Source of the DNA: Bacteroidia bacterium
GTDB taxonomy: Bacteria; Bacteroidota; Bacteroidia; Flavobacteriales; Flavobacteriaceae
NCBI GenBank assembly: GCA_030425715.1
Contig: JAUIAA010000023.1
Coordinates: forward strand, 1-13,883
Direction of reading: 5' to 3'
Length of the DNA stretch: 13,883 bases
Shown: positions 6,958-13,883 of the stretch, piece by piece
Layout: every line of letters starts with the position of its first letter
Numbering within the stretch: position 1 is the first letter of the stretch
The notes under the pieces: model-generated
The model's database searches: none
The model's input: the letters and a program-made list of their open reading frames with translations, nothing else
What the model was told of the DNA's origin: nothing
Program-made: the position numbers and the translations under genes

Positions 6958-9900
6958 TTTAAAACTTTTTCTAACAATAGTTCTGTATTAACTTCATCAA
7001 ACACAATACTATTTCCATTATTAACTTGTTCTTGCAACACCAACTCATTGGTTAATGTTTCATTTTTGATATAATCTTCATTCGATGTAACTGCCTTATC
7101 TACAATACCATCTTTTTGAATAAACAATTTTATTTTATCAGTAACTTCTAGTCCTTTATCTTTTCTTAGATTTTGAATTCTATTTATCAACTCTCTCGCA
7201 ATTCCTTCATTTGTTAAGTCCTCAGATATAGAAACGTCTAAAGCAACGGTTAAATTGCCCTGATTGGCAACCAACCAGCCTTCAATATCTTGGGTAGAAA
7301 TTTCTACTTCTTTCAAAGTAATGGTTTCTATATTACCTTGAATTTCTATAGCTAAACTACCTTCTTTTTCTATTGTAGACAACTCTTCATCGGTAAGATT
7401 TTGAATAGCCGTAGCTACAAACTTCATATTCTTACCAAATCTTGGACCTAGAACTTTAAAATTAGGTTTTACATTTTTTATCAAAATGCCCGAAGCATCA
7501 TCAATCAGTTCTATTTCTTTTACATTTACTTCAGAAATTATCAAATCGGCAACAGCTTCAATATCTTCTCTTTCTTGCTGGTCTAAAACAGGAATCATTA
7601 TTCTTTGCAATGGTTGTCGCACTTTTATCATTTCTTTCTTCCTTAAGGATAATACCATAGAAGAAATGGTTTGTGCTTTTTGCATTTTTCGTTCTAACGA
7701 TTCGTTAATTAAAGACAAATCAGCTTTTGGAAATTCACCCAAATGTACAGAACTAATATTATTTTCGGAAGTATTTCTTGTTAAATCTTTAAACAAATTA
7801 TCCATAAAAAATGGTGCAATTGGCGAAGCCATTTTTGCCACATTTAACAAACAAGTATACAAAGTTTGGTAGGCAGAAATTTTGTCTTTTTCATATTCTC
7901 CTTTCCAAAATCTACGTCGGCAAAGCCTCACATACCAATTGCTTAGATTTTCAGTTACAAAATATTGAATGGCTCTAGCAACTTTGGTAGGCTCATAATC
8001 ATTATAAAACTCTTCTACGTTTTTAATTAAGGTGTTGAGTTCTGATAAAATCCACTGGTCAATTTCGGGTCTTTCTGTAATAGCGATTTCTTCTTCCGCG
8101 TAAGCAAAATTATCAATATTTGCATACAAAGAAAAGAAAGAATAAGTATTGTATAAGGTTCCAAAAAACTTACGACGCACCTCTTCTACTCCTTCTAAAT
8201 CAAACTTTAAATTATCCCAAGGGTTTGCATTAGCAATCATGTACCAACGCGTAGCATCTGGTCCATATTTTTGCATGGTTTCAAAAGGGTCGATAGCATT
8301 GCCTAAACGCTTAGACATTTTCTTACCTTCTTTGTCTAAAACCAAGCCGTTTGAAACTACATTTTTATAAGCAACCGAATCAAAATTCATGGTTGCAATG
8401 GCGTGTAAGGTGTAAAACCAACCTCTGGTTTGGTCTACTCCTTCAGCAATAAAATCGGCAGGAAAAAATTTGTTTTCATCAATTTTTTCTTTGTTTTCAA
8501 ACGGATAATGCCACTGTGCATATGGCATTGCACCAGAATCAAACCATACATCTATCAAATCAGATTCGCGTTGCATTGGTTTTCCGGAAGGAGAAACTAG
8601 TACAATTTGATCGACAATATTTTTATGCAGATCTATTTTTTCGTAGTTCTCATCAGACATATCTCCTATTACAAAATCTTCAAAAATATCTTTTTGCATG
8701 AAGCCTTTTGCAATAGATTTTTGCATTTCTTCTTTCAATTCTGCAACAGAACCTATGATGGTTTCTTCTGCACCATCTTCCGTTCTCCAAATTGGTAATG
8801 GCGTTCCCCAATAACGAGAACGAGATAAATTCCAATCGTTGGCATTTTTTAACCAGTTGCCAAATCTTCCTTCTCCAGTTGATTTTGGTTTCCAATTGAT
8901 GCTAGTATTTAAATCAAACATTTTATCTCTTTGTTCCGTAACTTTTACAAACCAAGAGTCTAAAGGATAGTATAAGATAGGTTTATCGGTTCTCCAACAA
9001 TTTGGATAACTATGTTTGTATTTTTCAACTTTAAAAGCTCTGTTTTCTTCTTTTAATTGGATGGCTATTTCAACATCAACAGATCTTTCGGGTACTTCTG
9101 CATCATTGTAATACTCATTTTTTACATATTTTCCTGCGTAAGGACCCACGTGTTTGGTAAATTTTCCTTGCAAATCTACCAAAGGAATTGGGTTGTTGTT
9201 TTCATCTAAAACCAACATTGGTGGTACTTCTGGCTCTGCTTGTTTGGCAACCAAGGCATCATCTGCACCAAAAGTTGGAGCGGTATGTACAATACCTGTA
9301 CCATCCTCGGTAGTAACAAAATCGCCTGCAATAATTCTAAATGCATTTTCCGCATTTTGGTACGGTAAAATAAAAGGCAATAATTGTTCGTACTTTATTT
9401 CTAATAAATCTTCTCCTTTACATTCGGCAACTACTTGAAATGGTATTTTTTTATCTTCTTTTTTATAAGCATTTAATGCCTCTTCATTTTCAACCTGTAC
9501 AAACTTTTTATCAAACTGATAGTTTAATAATGCTTTTGCCAATACAACCGTTATAGGCGCAAAGGTGTATTGGTTATAGGTTTTTACAATAGCATAGTCT
9601 ATTTTTTTTCCTACCGTCAAAGCGGTATTCGATGGTAAAGTCCAAGGTGTGGTTGTCCATGCTAAGAAATATAAATTATCAGCGAAAGCTTTTAAAAACT
9701 TAGGCAATGAGCTTTCTACAGCTTTAAATTGCGCAACTACAGTAGTATCGGTTACATCTTGGTAAGTTCCTGGCTGATTTAACTCGTGGGAACTCAACCC
9801 TGTACCTGCTTTTGGCGAATAGGGTTGGATGGTATAGCCTTTGTACAATAGGTCTTTTTGATACAATCTTTTTAACAGCCACCAAAGGGTTTCCATATAC

Positions 9901-10367
9901 TTTGGTTGGTAGGTAATGTATGGGTCGTTCATATCTACCCAATGCCCCATTTTACGAGTCAATTCTTCCCAAATATCTGTGTATCTCAATACTGCTTTTT
10001 TACAAGCTTCGTTATAAGCTTCTACAGAAATTGTTTTGCCTATATCTTCTTTGGTAATTCCAAGTTCCTTCTCTACCCCCAGTTCAATAGGTAAACCATG
10101 GGTGTCCCAACCAGCTTTTCTGTTTACCTGAAAGCCTTGTAAGGTTTTATAGCGACAAAATATATCTTTAATGGCTCTACCCATTACATGGTGAATACCC
10201 GGTAATCCATTTGCGGATGGAGGGCCTTCAAAAAACACAAATGGTTCTTTACCTTCTCTTGAGCTAATACTTTTTTGGAATATATCGTTTTCCTCCCAAA
10301 ATTTCAGGGTTTCCTCTGCAACATCTGTAAGGTTTAATCCTTTATATTCTCTAAATTTCTGACTCAT
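6954..10367 (-). CDS. ileS: Isoleucyl-tRNA synthetase, IleRS2-like, with GxHH signature
   Basis: The enzyme charges tRNA-Ile with isoleucine and edits misactivated valine. Its 1137 residues are longer than the roughly 940 of the Escherichia coli type and fit the eukaryote-like IleRS2 class. The class I HIGH position reads GIHH (57-60, after ANGLP), and KMSKR is at 683-687 in place of KMSKS. The CP1 editing domain is intact, with WTTTPWTLPSN at 237-247 and GTGIVHTAPTFGADD at 356-370. GWDTHGLPIE lies at 86-95. The anticodon-binding helical domain runs from about 770 to 920 (NWYVRLCRRRFW), and the C-terminal part lacks the zinc-finger tail of IleRS1. IleRS2 enzymes are known for low sensitivity to mupirocin, and the GxHH swap has been linked to very strong resistance; that this copy is resistant is inference. 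It is the first gene of the operon, and its stop overlaps the traR start. Confidence 0.98.
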   Translation of the reverse strand: MSQKFREYKGLNLTDVAEETLKFWEENDIFQKSISSREGKEPFVFFEGPPSANGLPGIHHVMGRAIKDIFCRYKTLQGFQVNRKAGWDTHGLPIELGVEKELGITKEDIGKTISVEAYNEACKKAVLRYTDIWEELTRKMGHWVDMNDPYITYQPKYMETLWWLLKRLYQKDLLYKGYTIQPYSPKAGTGLSSHELNQPGTYQDVTDTTVVAQFKAVESSLPKFLKAFADNLYFLAWTTTPWTLPSNTALTVGKKIDYAIVKTYNQYTFAPITVVLAKALLNYQFDKKFVQVENEEALNAYKKEDKKIPFQVVAECKGEDLLEIKYEQLLPFILPYQNAENAFRIIAGDFVTTEDGTGIVHTAPTFGADDALVAKQAEPEVPPMLVLDENNNPIPLVDLQGKFTKHVGPYAGKYVKNEYYNDAEVPERSVDVEIAIQLKEENRAFKVEKYKHSYPNCWRTDKPILYYPLDSWFVKVTEQRDKMFDLNTSINWKPKSTGEGRFGNWLKNANDWNLSRSRYWGTPLPIWRTEDGAEETIIGSVAELKEEMQKSIAKGFMQKDIFEDFVIGDMSDENYEKIDLHKNIVDQIVLVSPSGKPMQRESDLIDVWFDSGAMPYAQWHYPFENKEKIDENKFFPADFIAEGVDQTRGWFYTLHAIATMNFDSVAYKNVVSNGLVLDKEGKKMSKRLGNAIDPFETMQKYGPDATRWYMIANANPWDNLKFDLEGVEEVRRKFFGTLYNTYSFFSLYANIDNFAYAEEEIAITERPEIDQWILSELNTLIKNVEEFYNDYEPTKVARAIQYFVTENLSNWYVRLCRRRFWKGEYEKDKISAYQTLYTCLLNVAKMASPIAPFFMDNLFKDLTRNTSENNISSVHLGEFPKADLSLINESLERKMQKAQTISSMVLSLRKKEMIKVRQPLQRIMIPVLDQQEREDIEAVADLIISEVNVKEIELIDDASGILIKNVKPNFKVLGPRFGKNMKFVATAIQNLTDEELSTIEKEGSLAIEIQGNIETITLKEVEISTQDIEGWLVANQGNLTVALDVSISEDLTNEGIARELINRIQNLRKDKGLEVTDKIKLFIQKDGIVDKAVTSNEDYIKNETLTNELVLQEQVNNGNSIVFDEVNTELLLEKVLK

Positions 10368-10393
10368 TTTTCTGCACCTATTAATTAAGTTTG

Positions 10394-10403
10394 CAAAATT
10401 ACA
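10394..10403 (-). promoter_or_regulatory. Putative Bacteroidota -7 promoter element for the ileS operon
   Basis: On the minus strand this reads TGTAATTTTG, with TAATTTTG (10394-10401) matching the TAnnTTTG consensus. It lies 26 bases before the ileS ATG, giving a leader of about 20 bases. The region 19 bases upstream (AGTG) is a poor -33 match. The element sits between the terminator of the upstream OmpA-family gene and ileS, as expected for a separate transcription unit. Confidence 0.45.
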
Positions 10404-10433
10404 TATTTTCTTGCTATTTACACTTTATGCCAT

Positions 10434-10465
10434 AAAAAAACACGCTTACAAAAAAGCGTGTTTTT
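10434..10465 (-). terminator. Intrinsic terminator after the OmpA-family gene at 10493
   Basis: CACGCTT (10441-10447) and AAGCGTG (10454-10460) form a perfect 7-base-pair stem with a 6-base loop. It is extended by five A-T pairs and ends in seven T residues on the minus strand. It starts 28 bases after the stop codon of the gene at 10493. The plus-strand T run is shorter (five), so it may also act weakly in the other direction. Confidence 0.85.
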
Positions 10466-10492
10466 AAGTCTCGATTTTTATAAAAAATTTGA

Positions 10493-12040
10493 TTAATTCC
10501 TAATTACTACAAATTCTGTTCTTTTATTTTGTTTGTGTTCTAACTCTGTACATTTTACGCCATTAGAACATTTATTTACCAATTTTGTTTCTCCATAGCC
10601 TTTACCAGTAATACGTCTTGGATCTGCACCCAATTCAATAAGGTATCTTACGGTTTCATTTGCTCTTCTTTGCGATAACATTAAATTGTAGCCATCGCCC
10701 CCTCTAGAGTCTGTATGTGCACCAAATTCTAAGACCATTTTTGGAAATTTATTCATCAATCTAATCACCTTAGTCAATTCATCTTTTGATTTTTTAGTTA
10801 AATCTGCTTTATTCAATTCAAAAGTTATTGTTTTTACATTTAGCATTTCTACACCATTTCTCTCGATAAACTCTCTCTCTTCTAAGTCAATGGTGATTTT
10901 ATTTTCAAAACCATTTTCATGACTGGCGGTGAGTTCCTTTTTATTTTCAAAATAGCCCTCTTTAAATCCATCAATACTAAAAGTTTCTCCACAACTTAAA
11001 GCAAAGTTAAACGTACCATCTGCAAGCGTTTCTACTTTTTTTATTTTATTTCCTTTACTGTCGTATAAGGTTACAAATACATTTGGAATAGGTTGTTTGG
11101 TTAACTTGTCTACAAAAACACCAGCAACCGTTTGGTCACAAATTGGGTTTACCGTTTCTTGAATAAAGGAGTAAATATCATCATCCCCTTTTCCTCCTCT
11201 TCTATTGGAAGAAAAATATCCGCTTTGTGTTTCGTTATTGATGATAAAAGAAATATCATCTCCTTTACTATTCATTGGTTTGCCCAAATTGATGGGTTTT
11301 TCTAATGAACCATCTAATTTTGTCATGTAAATGTCTAGTCCTCCTCTACCTCCCGGTCTGTTTGAAGAATAATATAGAACATTACCATCTACATAAGGTG
11401 TGTATTCTTTGTATTTGGAATTGATATTTGGCCCCAAATTGACAGGTGCCCCATAGTGTTCATTATTGATAGAGACTACGTATAAATCTGTATCTCCATA
11501 ACCACCAGGCATATTAGATATAAAGTATAATTTTTTTCCATCGGCACTTACTGATGGATGACCAGTATCATAGTTATCACTATTAAATGGTAAGGTTACA
11601 ATATCCTTCCAATGCCCGTTCGAACCAATTGTAGCTCTAAATATTTTAATATTACCTGATTTTAATTCTCCGTCAAGGTAGTTGTTGGAAGTAAAGTAAA
11701 CATACTTTAAATCTGGTGAAAAAGCCACCATGGCATCATGGTATTTAGAGTTGACACTTTTTGAAAATGGCTTGATGTTGGTAATTTCACCTTTGGCATC
11801 TACATTGCCAATATATAAATCTAAGAAGGGTTGGTCATTTCCATCCCATTTTTTATTCGATACTCCTGGTGCTCTCCTTGAAGAGGCAAAAACAATTTTA
11901 TTCTTGCCGTAGAAAGTAGTACCAAAATCTAAGTTGGGTGAATTGCCGTCTAAATTTTTTATGCTATAACTAGCTGCTGTAAGTTGTGCACTTGCATAAG
12001 CAGTTAGCAAACAGAACAAAAATGTTAAAAAATTTTTCAT
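10493..12040 (-). CDS. PD40 propeller / OmpA peptidoglycan-binding envelope protein (downstream paralogue)
   Basis: I place the start at the ATG at 12038-12040, giving 515 residues and a clean signal peptide (MKNFLTFLFCLLTAYASA-Q). The frame extends upstream to an ATG at 12064, but that would add eight polar residues and begin next to the terminator. Residues about 75-300 hold WD40-like PD40 repeats (for example SADGKKLYFISNMPGG and SSNRPGGRGGLDIY). About 305-380 is a carboxypeptidase-regulatory-like domain (KQPIPNVFVTLYD...ADGTFNF). The C-terminus is an OmpA domain with the diaminopimelate-binding pair Asp444 (HTDSRG) and Arg459 (LSQRRA), and a Cys491/Cys497 pair that could form a disulfide. 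It should be periplasmic or outer-membrane associated and peptidoglycan-bound. The architecture is like PorE of the type IX secretion system but lacks the TPR domain and lipobox, so a T9SS role is only a possibility. Confidence 0.92.
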   Translation of the reverse strand: MKNFLTFLFCLLTAYASAQLTAASYSIKNLDGNSPNLDFGTTFYGKNKIVFASSRRAPGVSNKKWDGNDQPFLDLYIGNVDAKGEITNIKPFSKSVNSKYHDAMVAFSPDLKYVYFTSNNYLDGELKSGNIKIFRATIGSNGHWKDIVTLPFNSDNYDTGHPSVSADGKKLYFISNMPGGYGDTDLYVVSINNEHYGAPVNLGPNINSKYKEYTPYVDGNVLYYSSNRPGGRGGLDIYMTKLDGSLEKPINLGKPMNSKGDDISFIINNETQSGYFSSNRRGGKGDDDIYSFIQETVNPICDQTVAGVFVDKLTKQPIPNVFVTLYDSKGNKIKKVETLADGTFNFALSCGETFSIDGFKEGYFENKKELTASHENGFENKITIDLEEREFIERNGVEMLNVKTITFELNKADLTKKSKDELTKVIRLMNKFPKMVLEFGAHTDSRGGDGYNLMLSQRRANETVRYLIELGADPRRITGKGYGETKLVNKCSNGVKCTELEHKQNKRTEFVVIRN

Positions 12041-12066
12041 ATTACAAATATCACTTCTTAACATCG

Positions 12067-12100
12067 AAAAAAAGCCTACGATAAATCGTAGGCTTTTTTT
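12067..12100 (-). terminator. Intrinsic terminator between the two OmpA-family paralogues
   Basis: A perfect 15-base-pair stem (seven A-T pairs plus GCCTACGA with TCGTAGGC) closes over a four-base loop (12082-12085). On the minus strand it ends in seven T residues. It starts 7 bases after the stop of the gene at 12108 and ends only 26 bases before the start of the next gene. The A and T flanks are symmetrical, so termination could be bidirectional. Confidence 0.9.
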
Positions 12101-12107
12101 AAAAGTC

Positions 12108-13757
12108 TTACATTTTTATGATTACAAACTCGGTACGTCTGTTCATCGCATGCTGTGCTTCTGTACAATCTACTCCATCAGAACATTCATTAATTAATTG
12201 GGTTTCTCCATAGCCTTTACCCGTAATTCTACTAGCATCTATACCTTTTTCAATAATATAATTAACCGTTGAGCTAGCTCTTCTGGTAGATAGCCAAATA
12301 TTATATCCCTCAATACCTCGTGAATCGGTATGTGAACCTGATTCGATAATCATTTCAGGATATTTATTCATCAATTCTACTACTTTATCTAATTCACGCT
12401 TTGCATCTTTATTTAAGTAGGATGAATTTAATTCAAAATAAATTGGCTCAATGTTTACAATATAAGTACTTGGTCTTACTTTAACAATTTCTTCTGGCAG
12501 TTCTTCTGGTAAACCTTCTGGTTTATCTTCTTCAACAGCCACTGGGGTTTCAATTTGTTCTAATATATCTCCTGTACCTAATAAAATCAATAGTTTGGTA
12601 ATTTTATCCGCTTCGGCAGTTGTGGTCAATGATTTACTTTGGGTAGTATAACCTTCTTTACTACCTTCTAATTTGTATGCTGTTTCGCAAAGCACTTCTA
12701 ATTCAAACACTCCTTCATCATTTACTTCTACGCTATTCAACACGGTACCTTCTGCATCTTTTACTGCAACGGTAGCACCTTGAACAATTTCTGCAGTTTC
12801 CTTGTCGCGAACTTCTCCTGTAATTAATTGCATACATTTAAATTGTACTGGCTCTAATTCAACAAAAGAATAAATATCATCATCGCCCATGCCTCCCCCA
12901 CGATTGGATGAAACATAACCTTTTCGGGAAGTTTTATTAATTATAAACACAAAATCATCTTTATTAGAGTTGATCGGTTTATTTAACAAAACAGGTTTTG
13001 GCGGGTATTTTGTAAGCTTGGTAGCATATACATCTAATCCTCCCATTCCACCATCTCTATCTGATGAAAAATACATCACCTCACCATCTATAAAAGGTGA
13101 AAATTCTTTAGCCACAGAGTTAATTTTTGGCCCTAAATTTACTGGGTTTCCAAATCCACTTTGGTTAATGGATACACTGTAGATATCTGTTTGCCCCAAA
13201 GAACCCGGCATATCGGATATAAAGTATAAAGTTTTTTCATCATCGCTCAAAGCTGGATGGCCAACAGAATAACTCACATCATTAAAAGGCATAGGAATTA
13301 TATTTACCCACTCTCCTTTTTCGTTAACTGATGCTTTAAACATAGCTAAATTTGCCATTTGTTTTGCGTCTCTAGCTAGTTTCTTATTATAAAAATTGTT
13401 TCTTGTAAAATAAACTGTTTTTAAATCTTTGGTAAAGATTACATCTGCTTCGTGGTAACGAGAATTTATTTCACCTTTAAGTAGTTCATGGTTTACTAAG
13501 CCTCCATCGGGAGTGATATCAGAAACATACAAATCTAAATATCTTTGTCCGTTGTCTTCCCATACATCATTTACTAAGGTAATTCCTTTTTTAGGTGTTG
13601 CATAAACTAATTTATTTTCCCCATAAAAAGCAGTTCCAAAGTCAGAATTTTTTGAGTTGATTCCTAAAGTTTTAATGGTGTATTTACCCGAACCTTCGGT
13701 TTGTGCGGTAGCTACTCCTATACAAAATAGCAGTATAATTAAAAAATAATTTTTCAT
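12108..13757 (-). CDS. PD40 propeller / OmpA peptidoglycan-binding envelope protein (upstream paralogue)
   Basis: The 549-residue product has the same domain order as its downstream neighbour. A signal peptide covers 1-18 (ending GVATA-Q). PD40 repeats run from about 90 to 305, including SDDEKTLYFISDMPG, SSDRDGGMGGLDVY and SSNRGGGMGDDDIYSF. A carboxypeptidase-regulatory-like domain follows (about 312-395), then an acidic Pro/Glu linker (about 400-430) missing from the paralogue, and an OmpA domain with Asp478, Arg493 and the Cys525/Cys531 pair. The two proteins align throughout and must come from a tandem duplication. The expected role is a periplasmic, peptidoglycan-anchored structural or secretion-accessory protein; the ligand is unknown. 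On the minus strand AAGGGGA lies about 5 bases before the ATG and could act as a Shine-Dalgarno-like site, which is unusual for this phylum. The gene may be first in its unit or follow one beyond the window. Confidence 0.92.
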   Translation of the reverse strand: MKNYFLIILLFCIGVATAQTEGSGKYTIKTLGINSKNSDFGTAFYGENKLVYATPKKGITLVNDVWEDNGQRYLDLYVSDITPDGGLVNHELLKGEINSRYHEADVIFTKDLKTVYFTRNNFYNKKLARDAKQMANLAMFKASVNEKGEWVNIIPMPFNDVSYSVGHPALSDDEKTLYFISDMPGSLGQTDIYSVSINQSGFGNPVNLGPKINSVAKEFSPFIDGEVMYFSSDRDGGMGGLDVYATKLTKYPPKPVLLNKPINSNKDDFVFIINKTSRKGYVSSNRGGGMGDDDIYSFVELEPVQFKCMQLITGEVRDKETAEIVQGATVAVKDAEGTVLNSVEVNDEGVFELEVLCETAYKLEGSKEGYTTQSKSLTTTAEADKITKLLILLGTGDILEQIETPVAVEEDKPEGLPEELPEEIVKVRPSTYIVNIEPIYFELNSSYLNKDAKRELDKVVELMNKYPEMIIESGSHTDSRGIEGYNIWLSTRRASSTVNYIIEKGIDASRITGKGYGETQLINECSDGVDCTEAQHAMNRRTEFVIIKM

Positions 13758-13786
13758 AAATTCCCCTTTTTTTATGTAATCATTGT

Positions 13787-13802
13787 CCTAGAAAAATCTA
13801 GG
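13787..13802. repeat. Perfect hairpin CCTAGA/TCTAGG upstream of the OmpA-family gene
   Basis: Six-base arms flank a four-A loop, 29 bases before the start codon of the gene ending at 13757. It lacks a following T run on the minus strand, so it is not a good terminator for that direction. It could be an operator or a leader stem. Confidence 0.45.
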
Positions 13803-13811
13803 TGACTTTAA

Positions 13812-13828
13812 ATTTTTCTTTGAAAAAT
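13812..13828. repeat. Perfect inverted repeat ATTTTTC/GAAAAAT
   Basis: Seven-base arms are separated by TTT. The A-T content is high, so chance is a real alternative. It is the second of three inverted repeats in this 126-base non-coding end segment. Confidence 0.3.
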
Positions 13829-13844
13829 CAATGTCGTATAATAA

Positions 13845-13861
13845 GATCAATTCATGTGATC
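13845..13861. repeat. Inverted repeat GATCA-N7-TGATC
   Basis: Five-base arms flank a 7-base spacer, a geometry that suits a dimeric DNA-binding protein. It lies 88 bases upstream of the OmpA-family start. I see no TAnnTTTG element on the minus strand in this segment, so the promoter for that gene is not identified. Confidence 0.3.
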
Positions 13862-13883
13862 CGTTTGTATTTGTATTTGAAAA

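Noticed and set aside
7486..7872. 128-codon plus-strand open frame
   Set aside because: It lies wholly inside ileS in antisense, shows no domain or start context, and its composition follows from the coding strand.
8680..8895. 71-codon minus-strand frame within ileS
   Set aside because: It is an alternative frame of a conserved synthetase domain, with a low-complexity basic translation.
12045..12052. GATATTTG on the minus strand as a -7 element for the downstream OmpA-family gene
   Set aside because: It mismatches TAnnTTTG at the first base, the transcript would be nearly leaderless, and the -33 region would fall inside the terminator.
12038..12064. Longer start for the downstream OmpA-family gene at 12064
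   Set aside because: It would add eight polar residues ahead of a perfect signal peptide and begin 3 bases from the terminator hairpin.
1..13883. Defence island, prophage, CRISPR array or integrated element
   Set aside because: No integrase, transposase, nuclease-toxin pair, direct-repeat array or compositional break is visible; the gene content is housekeeping and envelope.

Overview
The window is AT-rich, densely coding chromosomal DNA from a member of the Bacteroidota, most likely Flavobacteriaceae. The evidence is the ileS-traR-lspA gene order, a DUF4230 protein, PD40-repeat/OmpA proteins, a patatin fused to an outer-membrane barrel, a copper of TAnnTTTG-type promoter elements and the lack of consistent Shine-Dalgarno sites. 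I cannot name the genus. There are no rRNA or tRNA genes, CRISPR arrays, transposases, integrases or attachment sites, and no gene-free stretch longer than 300 bases.

Layout from left to right. (1) Positions 1-3842, minus strand, are one tight operon: a DUF4230 membrane-anchored protein, uvrC (start overlapping the previous stop) and a secreted patatin-like phospholipase with a POTRA/barrel C-terminus, which runs off the left edge. (2) Positions 3843-3962 are a divergent promoter region. It also serves a plus-strand group II PLP-dependent decarboxylase (3963-5189), which ends 2 bases from the converging lspA. (3) Positions 5192-10367, minus strand, are the ileS operon: ileS, a TraR/DksA-family regulator, a small secreted protein of unknown function, and lspA. 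ileS and traR overlap by 4 bases, and traR and the secreted protein by 26. (4) Positions 10493-13757, minus strand, hold two tandem paralogues, each with a signal peptide, a PD40 propeller, a carboxypeptidase-regulatory-like domain and an OmpA peptidoglycan-binding domain. Each is followed by a clear intrinsic terminator. (5) The last 126 bases are non-coding and hold three short inverted repeats.

Together the genes cover housekeeping (isoleucyl-tRNA charging, nucleotide excision repair, lipoprotein signal peptide removal) and cell-envelope functions (phospholipase/barrel, OmpA-anchored propeller proteins, a secreted beta-rich protein). I found no convincing undescribed multi-gene system. The most interesting single points are the GxHH-type signature motif of the isoleucyl-tRNA synthetase, the secreted protein wedged between traR and lspA, three TTG-start genes among nine, and the tandem PorE-like proteins without a TPR domain, separated by a terminator.
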